NCBI GenBank assembly: GCA_033026295.1
Contig: CM065174.1
Span: forward strand, 1,415,001 to 1,479,000
DNA from: Channa striata
Taxonomy: Eukaryota; Chordata; Actinopteri; Anabantiformes; Channidae
Direction: 5' to 3'
Length of the DNA stretch: 64,000 bases
The position numbers and the translations under genes are program-made. This document shows positions 1-12,290 of the stretch, piece after piece. Within the stretch, counting starts at the first letter, position 1. The number at the start of each line of letters is the position of its first letter. The notes beneath the pieces were generated by a model, which was not told where the DNA came from, searched no databases, and worked only from the letters and a program-made list of their open reading frames with translations.

Positions 1-1842
1 TACCGCAAATTTTTTTACAACGTAATATTTAATGCACATTAAGCTAGTGCAAATGTTCTTTCATCCGACGTAACAACGACGGTCCAGATTGAAAAGTGGA
101 GTGGGAAATGAGAATAAAAAGACAAGTAGTGAAGAAGAGAGACGAAAATCAGGAACAAACATGTAGATTCAGTTTTTAGTGATGCTGTGATCCTACTGAG
201 GGCAGATGTCTCCTAATTCATACTGGAACATCGCCAGGGCCTGCTCAGGCTCCGCCTCCAGCTGTGCCGCCGCAAAGTCAGACGGGCCAGTAACATGAAA
301 TGTTCGTTCTGATTTATCTCGAGCTGCCACGTCAATGCAGCAGGTAATCTAGTCTGCACGGAGGGTGGAAATGAGCCCCAGGCCCCTGTAGGAGGGTCCA
401 CTTCATTTCCTAGTCATATAGGAGCGGTACCAGCTGTAAGCAGTTATTCTCCTCCATGATGAACCCGGTCAAACTAACCCACGTCTGGGCCCGTTACTTT
501 ACACAATTAGCAGGAAACCTGAGAATACCAAGGATGTGATTTGATCTTGGATCGACTTGAGCTTGTTGCCTAGGTAACATATCTGCAGCATCACACGCAG
601 GTTTTTTCTCGGGTTTAGTCGGTGTAAACTGTCACTATGTGATTTTTATTTTTTTATTTTTTTAAATCCACTATAAGTCTCCACAATTACTGCCAGCAGG
701 ACTCGAGTAATACTTAGGTGAACTTGTAGCTTCTCACCTGTGTCAGATATCATCATTAAGGATTCATACTTAATTAGTCATCCACTTTTCACCTCCGTCG
801 TTCCTCCGTCTTATGTCTTAGATTTAGAGAGAAGCTGTTAACTGAGCTTTTTTGCCAGGTACGAATGACTGATCCAGGTGTTAAATATAATAAGAAATTT
901 CCAAATAATAATCCCAAAGGCACGAGCACAAAGAATAACTAGCTGCTTTTAATGGTGCCAACTAAACAAATTTTAAACACAACTTCTTGATAGTCTCTAG
1001 GATTTGTTGTAAGACAACCCCCCTCTTCCATTTTTGGGGAGGGATCCCATTCCCAGCTATTGTTTAATGACATGAGAAGTCAGGCCTGACACATCCCAAC
1101 ACTGACAGATGACAAAACCTGAACATCCTAATTCACACTTCAGCCTCCAAGAACCAACTATTTTCATTTTTCCACACCCAAAATATCACGTCTACACACG
1201 AACACGGTCAACCAAGTAAACAAAGCGTGACATTGACACAAATGATAAGCACAGAGAGTCACACACACCGTCTAGACAGACACTTTGTCAATCTTTCACT
1301 ATCTCACATAGACACAGATACTGACGGGGAAGATAGATGACAGGTCGTTGGAGTGAATGTGGTGACAGAGGCGCCACTTTACGTGTTGTTTCCACGGTGA
1401 GGGGCGTTGCACAGGGAAACCATTTTGGGACTAAAACTGAGATTGAGTTTCCCTTCTCCGGGGTAACAGATAACGAGACCCTGGCAATCAAACCCCAACA
1501 GTATCAAACGCTCGTGCATCAGTCAGCGGTGACAGCCGAATGCCGGCAAACACACAGAGGATTGATGAGTTCTGCTGGGAGACAAGGACACAGGAGATAT
1601 CGGGGGAGATACAGTCGCACACATGGACGTGGGGAAAGTGCTTTAGGTGCTACTGCAGTTGTAAGACAAGACAAACCCACAAGATTTGTGACTGAAATGG
1701 TTTTTATTGCAGGAGGATGTTCCAGACTTAGTTTAATATCAATTGATGGCTTGGTTCTCTGTGGCACAAGTTTGAAAGGAAGAATGTGGATCTATAAACG
1801 TAACACTTTAATACAAGGTGAATTCAAGGTTTGAGGGCTTTC
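1..1842. other. Non-coding stretch, no gene recognised
   Basis: No gene or known repeat was recognised here. The longest open frame (1337-1834, plus strand, 165 codons) has no recognisable domain, signal peptide or repeated motif. It has an antisense open frame of similar quality across its second half. No convincing splice-site pair frames it. It is best read as a chance frame in a locally stop-poor stretch. Confidence 0.6.
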
Positions 1843-1861
1843 GTGTGTGTGTGTGTGTGTG
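1843..1861. repeat. (GT)n microsatellite
   Basis: Uninterrupted GT dinucleotide run of about 9 units. It is the first of many GT/CA arrays in the window, a density typical of teleost DNA. Confidence 0.95.
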
Positions 1862-4800
1862 AATTTCAGCTGCTTACAGTCGTTTAAAACCATATTTTTG
1901 ACAATAGGCATTGCAGTTGATGGAGGGATTTGAAAACGTGTCCTTAACTGGCCCATGTTAATCCTGATTTCACCTCCAAGTTCTTTTGATACAGTATTTT
2001 AGTGCAGAGCCTCAGTATTTTCAAATCGGTTTCGCCTAATGAGCTCTAGTTGCTTTTATCAGTAGCCTGTTTGCATCTGATATCCCGGATGGTGTCACTG
2101 CAGCGCAAGAAACTGACACTAAAACAATGGCTAAAACATCTCATGAACCTTCCAGCGGCACCAATAACACTTACAACCGAGTCAAAAACTACATCAGGGC
2201 AGTTTTTCTTGTTGTGAATCTTTAATCTGAAGTCAGTCTCCAGCCTCTTTAAACGGCTCTTTTATCTCAAACATAACTGTACTTAGCCTCAACAACCATT
2301 TATGAGCATTGAGAATTCTTTAAGTAAAACTGTCTCTCTCGTTTCAACAGGTTTTTAGCTGGTATTAGAATACCACCGATGAAAATATTACAGCGTTGCT
2401 TGGACTAATCTCTTCCTTTGAGGTCAACCAACCCCAGAATACAGTGAGACTGAACCTCCAGTCTGTGTATCAAGGTTCAGCACATTACACGATCAGTCAG
2501 CAGATTAAGCAGGCTTACGGGATGTATGTCATATCCATGATGGATCAATGTAAGCTTATCTCCCAGCAGATCATCCAATTAAAAAGAAGGTATAGATGGC
2601 GTCTTACTTTTCCATGGCTCCAGGAGTGTTATCATCTGTTAGCTCTGAGGATGAGCACTTTAGCTTTAAGATATCAGTATACTGGCATAAACAATAATTG
2701 GTCTCCGCAGTAGCTCCATCAAAACATGACACTGTGTGTGCTGACAGGTTTGTGAATTATCTTAATGAACATGTCTTCTGTAGGCTTTTGACAGCACAGG
2801 GCCGTGCATTTTTCAGGATGTATCATTACTGATGATATTGTTGCATAATGTGCATATGTGCCTTAACTAGGGCGTCTCACATGAGCCAAACACGACAAAC
2901 ATCGTTGGAAATGGTTCGGCAACAAGGGAGATGGGAATCAATTGTGTGTTTGTCAAAACCTTGTACTACCATGTATGAGGAGGAGAACATAGTAGATATT
3001 AGAATGAAATTGGTAAATTCCATTAATTCAGGCAGGTTTTGACAGGATTTTTGCAGTAGTTCGACCACCGTACGTACACAATAACAAAATATTTAAAAAA
3101 TGCTGGAACAACCCAACAGAGGCAGCGGAACTTCCGCTCTGTTGTGATGTAGTTTTAAGTGCATCAGCGATCCCCGCTGTCATGAGCGTAATATGAGAGC
3201 TGGTTCACCTGACGATGTGTGTAAATCAGGCAGGTATGAGCAGGACAAAAGCTCAACATGGCCTGTGCATTATGTGCACATGAAAGTTTATGCAACTTTA
3301 GAATCATAATTAAATTCTGATTTCTCTTTTGGCAACATAAATCTTAAGGTGTTATATTCAGCAATTTTCCTTAATAAAATTTTCCTGTATTGCTAAATAC
3401 GTTTTAATAAAAAAAGGGAAATCTTTTTGCTTTATGCCACAACAGCCAGACCTTCCTTTGGAGTGTCCGTTGAACTTTTGAAGAGCCAGATTAAAGGAAT
3501 AAAGCACAATTAGTGTTTTCCTTCTCTCTCTCTCTCTGCCTGAAGTAAAAACCAACCAGTTTGATTTCCTTTGTTTCTGGTCCTCCGTGCACGACATACT
3601 GTACTCTTCACTCTCCAAACCATGTTTATTGCAGGAGAGGCAGCTCCTCTCTAATTACAACTGACACTTGACAGCTGCTCGGGGAACATAGTGCCGATTT
3701 AGCTGAACTCCTGAGACTAAAATGTTTTTTTTTTTTAAGCAAAACATCATCTATGACACGTAGGTTGGCAGGTCTTATTCTTTTGCTACTTTTGAAGTCT
3801 CCTCTTAGTGCTAAAAGGTTTCTCTGTAGAGCTCTGGTGTATGACAGGAAAAAATAGGCTGAGATTCAGTCTGTGTTTTATACATTGAATTAATCATCTC
3901 ACGTCAGTGGTTTCTACCAGCTGGTAAAATTGGTTGACCAGTAATGTAACATCTGTGTATAATATCAATAATTGATCATATAAGTGAATTACATCATTAT
4001 TTTAATGCCTTGTCAATTTCTATGTACAACTGTTGAAGATATCTATTATTATAAGCTTTGCTAGTTGGGTTTGTTTTCATTTCTGCCGTCCTGCACTTTT
4101 GTTAGATCAGTTTGAGATCTTATAACCTTGTTCAGGAGGAGCTGGGCTTGCAGACAGCTCTTAGTCTGCAGCGTTAACCCATGCCAAGCTCAATCCCTTT
4201 TTTGTGTAGGCTAAGGTAAAGGTAATCCACTGTTGTGTAGTCACGTTGATGCTAGTCCAGCCACTGGTCAAAGTGCTGACTGAGATGAGAACACCTGTCT
4301 GCAGCTCACAGTGCTTCAACCTGTCTTAAATACAGCAGCTTTGCAATCACTTTCCACTTTCATCCATCTTCGGTTTATCACCCTTCCATTTGTCTTTGCA
4401 TCTCACTACAGTCCCACTAATCTGTCCTAGTCCTCCCCTCCTTCCTGCAGTAGTGAAGTACAAAAGGCTAGATGCTTAACCTCATATCAAGGGCCAGAAA
4501 CATTAAAAAGGACTCTAAGACCCTTCTGAAAATCTCACAGGTGACTTAGAAAACAACCCTAGAGGTTAACCTGAAGTCACTATCAAATATAGTATTTACC
4601 AAGTAGATGCCAGATCAGAAGAGTGTTGCAGACGAATGGAATGTGATGACTATTAGCTGTCTCCTCTGCACAGAGATGACCTGTATCAAGCTGTATTTCA
4701 GGAGTGAACGAGATATCGAGTCACATCTCCTCACCACTAGGATTTACAGGACTAGATAAGTGCAGTGGGTTGGTAACAAGGACAGGAAAGGTAGTTGGAG

Positions 4801-4978
4801 CTGAGGGTATGGCACTACTAGAAGGCAACATTGCAGATGATAAGAACAGCAAAAATATTCCACAGGCAAATGGCAGCCATGAAAAGGCCAGAGAGAAAGC
4901 AGCAACTGCTAAATACCTACTAAGAGAGATGCTGAGAAGTTTGCTGAATGGTACGAACGAAGCCCAGGCTAATAAAAC
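1862..4978. other. Non-coding stretch, nothing recognised
   Basis: No gene or repeat family was recognised. The short open frames (2396-2713, 3358-3618, 4704-5039) resemble no family I know and lack supporting splice signals. There is a 15-bp perfect palindrome at 3124-3138 (AGCGGAACTTCCGCT), which holds two inverted ETS-type GGAA cores. The last few hundred bases before 4979 may belong to the adjacent LINE fragment, but I cannot align them to it. Confidence 0.55.
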
Positions 4979-5640
4979 GTGTCTTACCTGTTACCAGTTA
5001 GCCACATCAACGTGGCATCATCTCTGGACACGTTCTTAGAGCATGTGCTGAGCAGCTTACTGGGGTACTCAGACATTTTTAACTTGTCCCTTGTCCAAAC
5101 AGCTGAGCCAACATGCTTTAAATCCTCCACCATTGTGCCAGTTCCAAAACACTCCAGCCCAACGTGTCCGAACGACTACCGCCCTGTAGCACTCACGCCC
5201 ATCGTTATGAAGGACTTTGAGCGGCTGGTCCAGGCAAACCTGAAGGACTGTCTCCCACCCACACTAGACCCACACCAGTTTGCCTACCGTGGGAATAGAA
5301 GCAGAGAGGATGCATTCTCCATGGCACTGCACTCCGTGCTCACACACCTGGACAATAAGAACACTCATGCACGAATGCTGTTTGTTGACTTCAGCTCAGC
5401 ATTCAACACTGTTATACCCTCCAAGTTGATTATCAAGCTTAGAGACCTGGACATCGACATATTACTCTGCAACTGGATCATGGACTTTCTGACCAACAGA
5501 CCACATCTGTTCCCCCACCATCACGCTCAACACTGGTGTACCACAGGGCTGTGTGCCGAGCACTTTCCTCTACTCCCTCTTTACCCACTCTGTTTGGAAC
5601 ACTGGGGGCTCACCCCCTACACTGGCAAAGTTACTTAACA
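4979..5640 (+). pseudogene. Truncated LINE (L2/CR1-like) reverse transcriptase fragment
   Basis: This is a remnant of a non-LTR retrotransposon polymerase, the enzyme that copies element RNA into DNA at a nicked target. In the 219-codon frame, residues 32-38 read DIFNLSL. They are followed by TIVPVPK (51-57), DYRPVALTP (66-74), FERLV (80-84), DPHQFAYRG (97-105) and the catalytic palm block FVDFSSAFNTV (135-145, aspartate codon at 5387-5389). This order and wording match teleost L2/CR1-clade LINEs. The next block, GVPQGCV, is at 5535-5555 but in a different frame, so an indel lies between about 5500 and 5535. Soon afterwards the sequence loses similarity and no YADD-type box is present. The endonuclease domain, C-terminus and 3' tail are absent. 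It is therefore a 5'- and 3'-truncated, frameshifted, dead copy. Exact clade (L2 or CR1) is uncertain. Confidence 0.9.
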
Positions 5641-5769
5641 ACCGTTAAGATACTGCACAGAACCATCAAGCTCCCAAGTGTCTGGTAAAGGACTCGAGCT
5701 TGAAAGGAAGGATTAAAGCACATCATCGCTGTTCTATAGGAGCCACATGGCTATTGTCTTGAATATATG

Positions 5770-5880
5770 CACTCACTGGCCAATTTATTAGGTACACCTC
5801 TACATTCCAATCCAATACAGTGGCTCTGCCATGAATTCAGATTTTACAAAGTTCTAATTTGTCACTTTTTTAAGTTGGAA
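5770..5880 (+). mobile_element. DNA-transposon-like interspersed repeat fragment
   Basis: The block begins ACTCACTGGCCAATTTATTA followed by GGTACACC, then CCAATACAGTGGCTCTGCCA and a TTTACAAAGTT-type segment. The phrase 'CACTGGCCA-TTTATTAGGTACACC' is a widespread dispersed repeat end in fish genomes as I remember it. I cannot assign a superfamily and no coding capacity is visible. It lies about 130 bp downstream of the LINE remnant, so this corner is a small repeat cluster. The right boundary is approximate. Confidence 0.6.
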
Positions 5881-7284
5881 AACTCTCAAAGGTGAAAATT
5901 TTAACGTGTTTATGACCAAGGTCAAAGTGGATAGTGGAGTTCTAGTGGGGGACATTTTAAGAAGAGATGGTTCTAATGTTTTGGCCATTCATTGTAAACA
6001 TGGTGGCCAATCATTATACACAGTGTATGTGAAGCAAACTCAGCAAAAGTCCGACTTCAGCTCAGTTGTTTTGTCCTGGCAGTTTTGAATTGGATCTGCT
6101 GGAAAATTTCCCGGTCTCCTGTTCTCCCCATTTATCTGCTGGTTATTTGATTCTCTGGCTAGACGGCTTCCTGTTGCTGCTAAAATTCCCTCCTTTCTAG
6201 TGTCTGAACAAAACAGCTTGAGGTTTCCCCAGTGACACGGTCTGCCTTCCTCCTCCCACTGCCTTCCACTGACTATGTTGTTGTTATGTTTTTACTTTTT
6301 ATGAATGCTGTTTTTATGCATCGTCTGTTTTGTGTTTTAAAGCCTCTTAGATTTACTTATGTAATTTAGTCGCCCCTTATCATCAAGCTCTTTCTGATTT
6401 CTTTTTGGTTTGTTTTGAAGACGTAGTTATAATAACTTGCTTTTTTTCTGTCATTTGTCTTTGTTTATGTTCTGTTTTTCTGTTGTGGCTGTGTTTTATC
6501 ACATTGTTTAATTACCATACCATCTATCTTTTAATACCAGGCCGACTAAATAAGTAAAGAAAACAGAAGTGCTTTCCTAAAAGCCTGAAGCCAGTTTACG
6601 ATAATACAATTCGAAGATATATATATATATTTTTTAAAGAAACAAACAGAACAAATATAGTGTATAAATATATACTTTCCAGTGCATAGAACATGATGTA
6701 ACGATTCCCCTGAAAGGTGACGAGTCACCTACACTACACCCACGCCACCCTGACATCAAAATCCCACCTCCAGGCGTCTTGTTGTTGGCACATAGTTATA
6801 TATCATCAGTCGGTGATGTTCATTGTGTTCTAGGAGTTTTTGTGTGATTTACTCACTTTTCCTTCCACCTTCCCAATCAGCTTCACTTAGCAGTTTCTAT
6901 CATTTCCCAGGATGCCTTGGGAGAAACCCAAGAGAACAAACACGAACAATACGCTGCAGGTTTCAGTGAGTGGGTGGACAGGGTGAGGGGAAAAGTATGA
7001 GTTTTTCTAGCTGAGAAAAAGTAAGAGTCGTAGCGTTTACTGAAAACACAGCTCTTTCCTCTTTGGATGCAGGAAACTGCATCTCTTCTTCGCTGGATGA
7101 ATGGAGTCTTCATTGTATGATTGTTGAAATGTCAGCAGCAGTTGAGAAAACACTCGGATTCTGAAGGACAGATGCCAGAATGTTTTCATAAGTGTGGGGA
7201 ATTAAAACTAGTTAAATCCATTTCCCCGTATTCTTTTATGTCCAAAATGATGGAGTATTCATTCTTTCCTGTATGTTATTAATT
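5881..7284. other. Non-coding stretch, AT-rich
   Basis: No gene recognised. It is AT-rich, with long T-rich runs from 6280 to 6540 and a short (AT)n run near 6618-6630. Open frames of 60-76 codons on both strands look like chance. Confidence 0.6.
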
Positions 7285-7390
7285 CGCCCACTTATCCTGC
7301 TCAGGGTCATGGTGGGGGGCTGGTGCCTACCTCAGCTGTCATATAACGAGTGGTGGGCTCCATCCTGGACACGTCTCCAGTCTGTCTGTC
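7285..7390 (+). repeat. Teleost dispersed repeat, left part of an interrupted copy
   Basis: It reads CCCACTTATCCTGCTCAGGG, then a GGGGGGCTGG...CAGCTGTCAT block and CATCCTGGACACGTCTCCAG. These match the common teleost repeat whose body runs 'CTTATCC-GGGTC-GGGGGCTGG-CCCTGGACAGGT-CCAGTCT'. A much fuller copy lies at 35189-35514. Similarity stops just after CAGTCTGTCTGTC, and the next block of the same repeat is found only at about 7867, so the copy appears split. Confidence 0.7.
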
Positions 7391-7866
7391 ATGCAAAACT
7401 TGAGGCCTCTGTGTTTGGGACCAGAGATTCTCAAGTGAAATCAATAAAGAAGTTTGAACATCCAAGACGTTTTAAGGGTTTTATTATCTCGCAAGAGAGA
7501 AGTTCACAGACAGAGTTTCATCCCCTGTCGAGTGCAGGTCTAAAGTTTCATACCTCACACATTGGGTTTGTACCTCCTGCTGCAGGGCAGAACGGTCCCA
7601 ACCATCAGGCAGTCGTTCCCAACACACACACACACACACACGGACATGTTGAGACTCTGGGTCACCACAGTTCGGCTACAGTTTCCTGTTGGACACTAAC
7701 TAACCTTGGAGCAGTCCTGCAAACACCTCTGCAAATACTGAAGACAACTCCTGCATAAAGGACAAAGTTAGTTATGCCCTTTAGGCATTCTTCATGAGTT
7801 CACGGTTACAAAAAGACAAAACACAGACATTAAAATTTAATCATACGTAATTTTTCCATCACACTC
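7391..7866. mobile_element. Sequence interrupting the dispersed repeat (possible nested insertion)
   Basis: About 476 bp separate the two halves of the flanking repeat and are not part of its usual body. The insert carries an AATAAA signal near 7443 followed by a TTTTATTATC tract, and a (CA)n run at 7622-7641. This could be a decayed retrotransposon or solo LTR, but I see no clear terminal repeats or target-site duplication. The open frame from 7273 to 7758 reads through the junction and is not a gene. Confidence 0.4.
7622..7641. repeat. (CA)n microsatellite
   Basis: Uninterrupted run of 10 CA units. Confidence 0.95.
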
Positions 7867-8035
7867 TCGAGGGCCAACACAAACAGACTGAAACAGACAA
7901 CGATTTCCACTACACACCTACGGGCAATTTAAAGTCACCTATTAACCTAAAGTGTTGGATGGTGGGAGGAAACCAGAGTAACCAGTGAAAACCTGGCAAG
8001 CTTTACGCAGAAAGGCTGTAGCTGTCCAGGGTTTA
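7867..8035 (+). repeat. Teleost dispersed repeat, right part of the interrupted copy
   Basis: It resumes with GAGGGCCAACAC, then CACACCTACGGGCAATTTAA, AGTCACCTATTAACCTAA, GTGGGAGGAAACC and ACGCAGAAAGGCTG. This is the usual downstream half of the repeat that starts at 7285. In the copy at 35189-35514 the equivalent blocks follow directly, which supports an insertion at 7391-7866. Confidence 0.7.
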
Positions 8036-8104
8036 GAACCAGTAACTTTTTCAGCTGTGCCCTACGTAATATTGAGTAATATTTTAAATCAGCACAATTT
8101 GCAT

Positions 8105-8250
8105 CCTGGGCAGAACAATGGTGGAGGGGTTGGCACTGCTGCCTCATAGCCAGACGATCCAAGCTTTGACTCTAACAGCGGTCTAAAACCCAGTAGCTCC
8201 AGCCTTTCTGTGTGGAGCTCTTCTTCCTGTGCTTGCACATACCCTCAGTC
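8105..8250 (-). repeat. Opposite-strand copy of the same dispersed repeat (tail module)
   Basis: Read on the plus strand it shows GTTGGCACTGCTGCCTCATA, then a degenerate 'GG-TTGACTC' stretch and CTTTCTGTGTGGAGCTCTTC. This is the reverse complement of the tail found at the end of the 35189-35514 copy. It therefore lies in inverted orientation to the copy at 7285-8035. The first part resembles a decayed tRNA-like head. Confidence 0.55.
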
Positions 8251-8564
8251 CACTTTAAACGAGCGCCGCTTCAGAAGGTGCCGCTTCTGGACCATGTTTG
8301 TATTTAGTTGTTTCTTTCCATGGTAGATTTTGAACTTGTAATTGTCAATGCGGAGACAATCTGTGTTCATTGATGAAGATTTTCAGAGATGCAAAAGCAT
8401 TTGGACGGGATTGTCGCCCAAGATCATAGAGATCCATTACTGGCCACTGGCCTTGTCCTTTGCTTTGATGGTTTCTCTTAATCCTGACTATTGCAATGAA
8501 ATTTTGAATTGAACCATAGCTGAAAAAAATCCCTTTATTGTAATTTTACAATGCGTGCTGTTGA

Positions 8565-8606
8565 GGTGTGAGGTTCATCACTGTGCTGGGTGATGAACCT
8601 CACACC
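8565..8606. repeat. Perfect 17-bp inverted repeat with 8-nt loop
   Basis: The left arm GGTGTGAGGTTCATCAC (8565-8581) is exactly complementary to GTGATGAACCTCACACC (8590-8606), with loop TGTGCTGG between them. The flanking bases (A and A) do not pair, so the stem ends sharply. At 42 nt in total it is shorter than a normal animal microRNA precursor. It could be a structured RNA element, a collapsed inverted duplication or a remnant of a small transposon. Confidence 0.9.
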
Positions 8607-9930
8607 ATCCCCATTTCAGAATATTTCAGCCTCTATAAAGTGCTTCTTTCACACCCAGTCTTGTTGCTGACCTGTTAACACCTAACCTTATTATTTGTGA
8701 GGTGTTACACAACATTACACAACTTATCCACTGTTCTGTTGCATGTTTTCTGACTTTACTGCCATTAAATGAACATATACAAATACTAATCTAATTACTC
8801 CGTTACGGCATATGTTTTTGTACTATTTTCAATTGAATATAGGCTTTTAATTATTTAAATTATTACATCACGTATTTACATTATACACAGTATCAGAACT
8901 TTTTGGAAATGAGGTTGTAATCTTGAATTAAAAAAAACCTTGTGAACAGGTTTAGCGAAGCCTCTGGTTTATTAGCAAGGAAATTGCACAATTGAAAATC
9001 AGCAAAGAAGGGAGGAACAAGAAAGGAAAGAGGAGCAGAGAATAGACAGCAGGTCGAAAAAGAAGCCAGAAAACTAACAACTGACATTTCTCTTTATCAT
9101 CTCTGCATCCCTGGATTCCTTCCTTGCTCCATTTCCAACTTCCTCATCCCCTCCCTGTCCTGTGCTTCTCTGCAGGTAGAAAGGTGTCCTTGTTAGCTTG
9201 TCAACCTGTTGGAACCCCGAGGCCACTGATGTGACTGGAATGTGAATTGACCACAAAAGGACTGACTTTACCTGAGGACTTCCTGCTCCCCCAAGAAACT
9301 CAGGTAGGACATCTGCTGTATAATGGGATATTTAATGTGATCATTCTCCGTGTGCTTTATGCGTGTAGAATACTTATAAATGGCAACCAGTAAAGCAAGA
9401 AGCCGCCTGAACAAATGTTCAATCTTGTAAAGTCAGTCTCCTTTAAATTTCGCATCTGACGGGCAACTTTACTTGTCATTATACTGAAAATGAGTAAGTA
9501 TGACTGATAAAATTGTGGAAATGACTGTTCACTAGTGACTAAGATTTTGTCACATGACATCAGACAAATCTAAAAGTTGGAAGCTATTGAGCTGAAATGG
9601 TTTTATAAGCGGTCGGTTGCTAAGATTTAATAGGTAGAGTAATGAAGAGCAATGGATGCTTGGCTGGTTTGGGGATTTAGGGCAGCATACAAACAAGGGA
9701 GCGATAAGACTCGGGGGGGAGCTGAGAGTATAGCCTCCGCTTTTTTCTCATGGGGGCTTCGGTCATCCTATAAAAAGGCTTTTAGGCTGGTCTAACTGGA
9801 GCGGGACCCCGGCCTAGAAGCAAAACATGCTGAAGGGTTTAATTACGTGTCTCCATGGAATACGCCAAAATCCCACCGCAAGAGCTGGAAAATGTTTTTG
9901 GGTAGAGGATGATCAGACAACCCAGCTAGA

Positions 9931-9944
9931 GGATGGATGGATGG
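9931..9944. repeat. (GGAT)n short tandem repeat
   Basis: Three and a half GGAT units, followed by related GGAGTGATGGAG sequence. Confidence 0.85.
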
Positions 9945-12290
9945 AGTGATGGAGTCAGCTGTTTCTAGCAGGACAACATTGGCTACATGTTGGACATTAG
10001 GGTTTTTTTAGATTAAGCATTGTGACCTTCCAAAATCCCCCAACATAGCTGTATACAGTCCATTGGGTCTACAAGACTTCAGAACATCTGTGTGAGTGTT
10101 CAGGGTATTTAATCCATGAATTACAGATATCAAGAACCGGGAGCTTATTTTTATATGAAGAACTGGCCTTTGATCATAGTTTTTATGTATCTAGTTCAGC
10201 AATGGAAACGTCCTCGTGTATTTCTGCACTTTTTATTGGAGACACACTTCAGTCATGATCTGTCTCAGACTTTGAGGCTTCTCTTGTGCAGTCAGTCACT
10301 CAGGTCTGCCCTTTTCTCCCACACCCAGCACTCTGAATGTGAACCTTAACATATTCAAAACCTTCCCATGTGCCATTGTTTCGAAATAATCAGTATTATT
10401 TGCTTCATCTCCCACTGGTCTCAATGTTTTGGCTCATTGTAGACGGTTAAAATGTGAGCGGATGTTTTCCTGAATACACACACCTATTCATGCTGTTGTC
10501 TGTGTGTGGTAGCAGGCGTAGAGCGGCTGAACTCACCTGAGCCACATTAATTTACAGGCAGCCCTGTACTTTACATTCTCGCTTTGCATTTTAAATCATT
10601 GTGACATTAGTAGTTTTCTAAACAATGTTTTTTGTTGCTGCCTCCAAAAAACAGTTAAATGGTAACGTCTCTTAGTGCATTCTGCCAATCTGCACATCTT
10701 CTGCAGGACTTAATTCCAAAACTGAGTGCCACTGTTTTACAAAAAATGTCACAGTTGAGTCATTTTGCTAACTTTTACCAAGTCACTCACAATGTCTGTA
10801 AGAGAATAAGCTGCAATCTGCACATCACATCATCACAGTTCAAGTGGACAATGAGGAGAAATATTCCTCTTTGCGTAAAGGGAGAAAGTGAAATGCATTA
10901 AAGCTGAATGGTTGGATTAAAAAAGAAAAAAAACATCGGGGTAGACGCGGAAGTTCTACATGCGTTTTTCTCAGGAATGTCAATGTTTTTTCATTTTCAA
11001 AGAACCTTATGAAACTTTATTTGCATTTGATTATTGTTCTAGTTCTCAGTCATTCATTTGTGTAATTAATCAGAAATCTGGAAAGTGAGTTGTCCAAAGT
11101 AGAACGTGTTTACTGCAGGTAAAACTCAGAGCACTTCTGCACATACATTCTACTAGTAAGTGCTTATAAATCGAGAACTTGTCACTGAGCGTTCTGACTC
11201 CGGTCTGAATTCGGTAAGCGGTGCCTGGTTACTGGCCTGCAGCTAGTCACCAAATTTGCTGTGGGTGTAGAGGCTTGTCGGCGGACAAAAGGGGTCTGAG
11301 GTGTGATTTGTGGGGACTTCATCTTCCCCTAAGTGGACTCTGTGTGTTTCTGCCTGCACTTCATTATTTGCAGTGTGTCCCATGAAGACTGTGGTCAAAC
11401 GTCAATCGTTATCTGGGGTGTCCCCCAAGCAGTAACGGAATCCTCTTTCTCACATGTGATCAGGAAGTTTGTGTTTGAATAGATGTGAGGGAGTTGGACT
11501 GCAGTGCGGGATGCTTTGCAGATTTGATTGTGGATTTAGACAATAATTCTGACCAGTACGTGTTTGCTACTTCTCTGACACAGTCTTTTACTCACACAAA
11601 CACACACACACTCATATTAATTATACTGAAACACTTTTGGTTGTTGCATTGAGTGTATTTCATATTTCAATAAAGGTCCTGATTCATGTAATATTGTCCA
11701 AGGCCATCCTCCACCAACAAAGTACTCCTCAAGAGTATTTCAGTTATTTCATTTCAATCACGTTTAACTCCGATATTGATTTTTACACTTGCAAATTCTC
11801 ATGGGTGATCATTTATGAAACACATTTTTTTGCTTCTGAACACACTGGTTACCACTTTATGGGAGGATGGTAGAAAATCACTGGGCAGCTCTTTAGTGGA
11901 TAGTGACTAACTAAATTCAGGGAGTTTGATCCCAGAGGGTGTGATACTCTTGACTCATGTCCTTCACAGTGTGAGTGCTGGTGCTTCTCCTGCTTCACGG
12001 GAGCTGAATATGCAGGAACAGTGGAGAACACTCAATGTGTGGACTGATGATCATGATTACACATCAGGATGCTGGGAGAGCCTCTGCTCATCACTCCCTC
12101 TTTCTGTTGTTCTCTAATTTTAGCCTCTTGTGCAAACACATTCACACATACAGAAATATGCAGACGCACACGTGCACACACTAGCCCTAGAAATCTAATT
12201 ATCTGCTACTTTCTTCTGAGAATAGACCGTGGTTGAGTGCAGCACCCATGGGAATGGGTTAACGGTGTGTCTTTGTGTGTGTGTTCCTTC

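Larger units (their letters stand above)
8251..12290. other. Non-coding stretch with a perfect hairpin
   Basis: No gene recognised. It contains the 8565-8606 hairpin (listed separately), a purine-rich run at about 9000-9070 followed by a pyrimidine-rich run to about 9180, and a (GGAT)n run at 9931-9944. Open frames under 80 codons on either strand show no known domain. Confidence 0.6.

Noticed and set aside
1337..1834. 165-codon open frame on the plus strand
   Set aside because: No recognisable domain, overlapping antisense open frame, no splice or promoter context. Best explained as chance.
7273..7758. 161-codon open frame on the plus strand
   Set aside because: Runs from a dispersed repeat into the inserted sequence and across a CA run, so it is not a gene.
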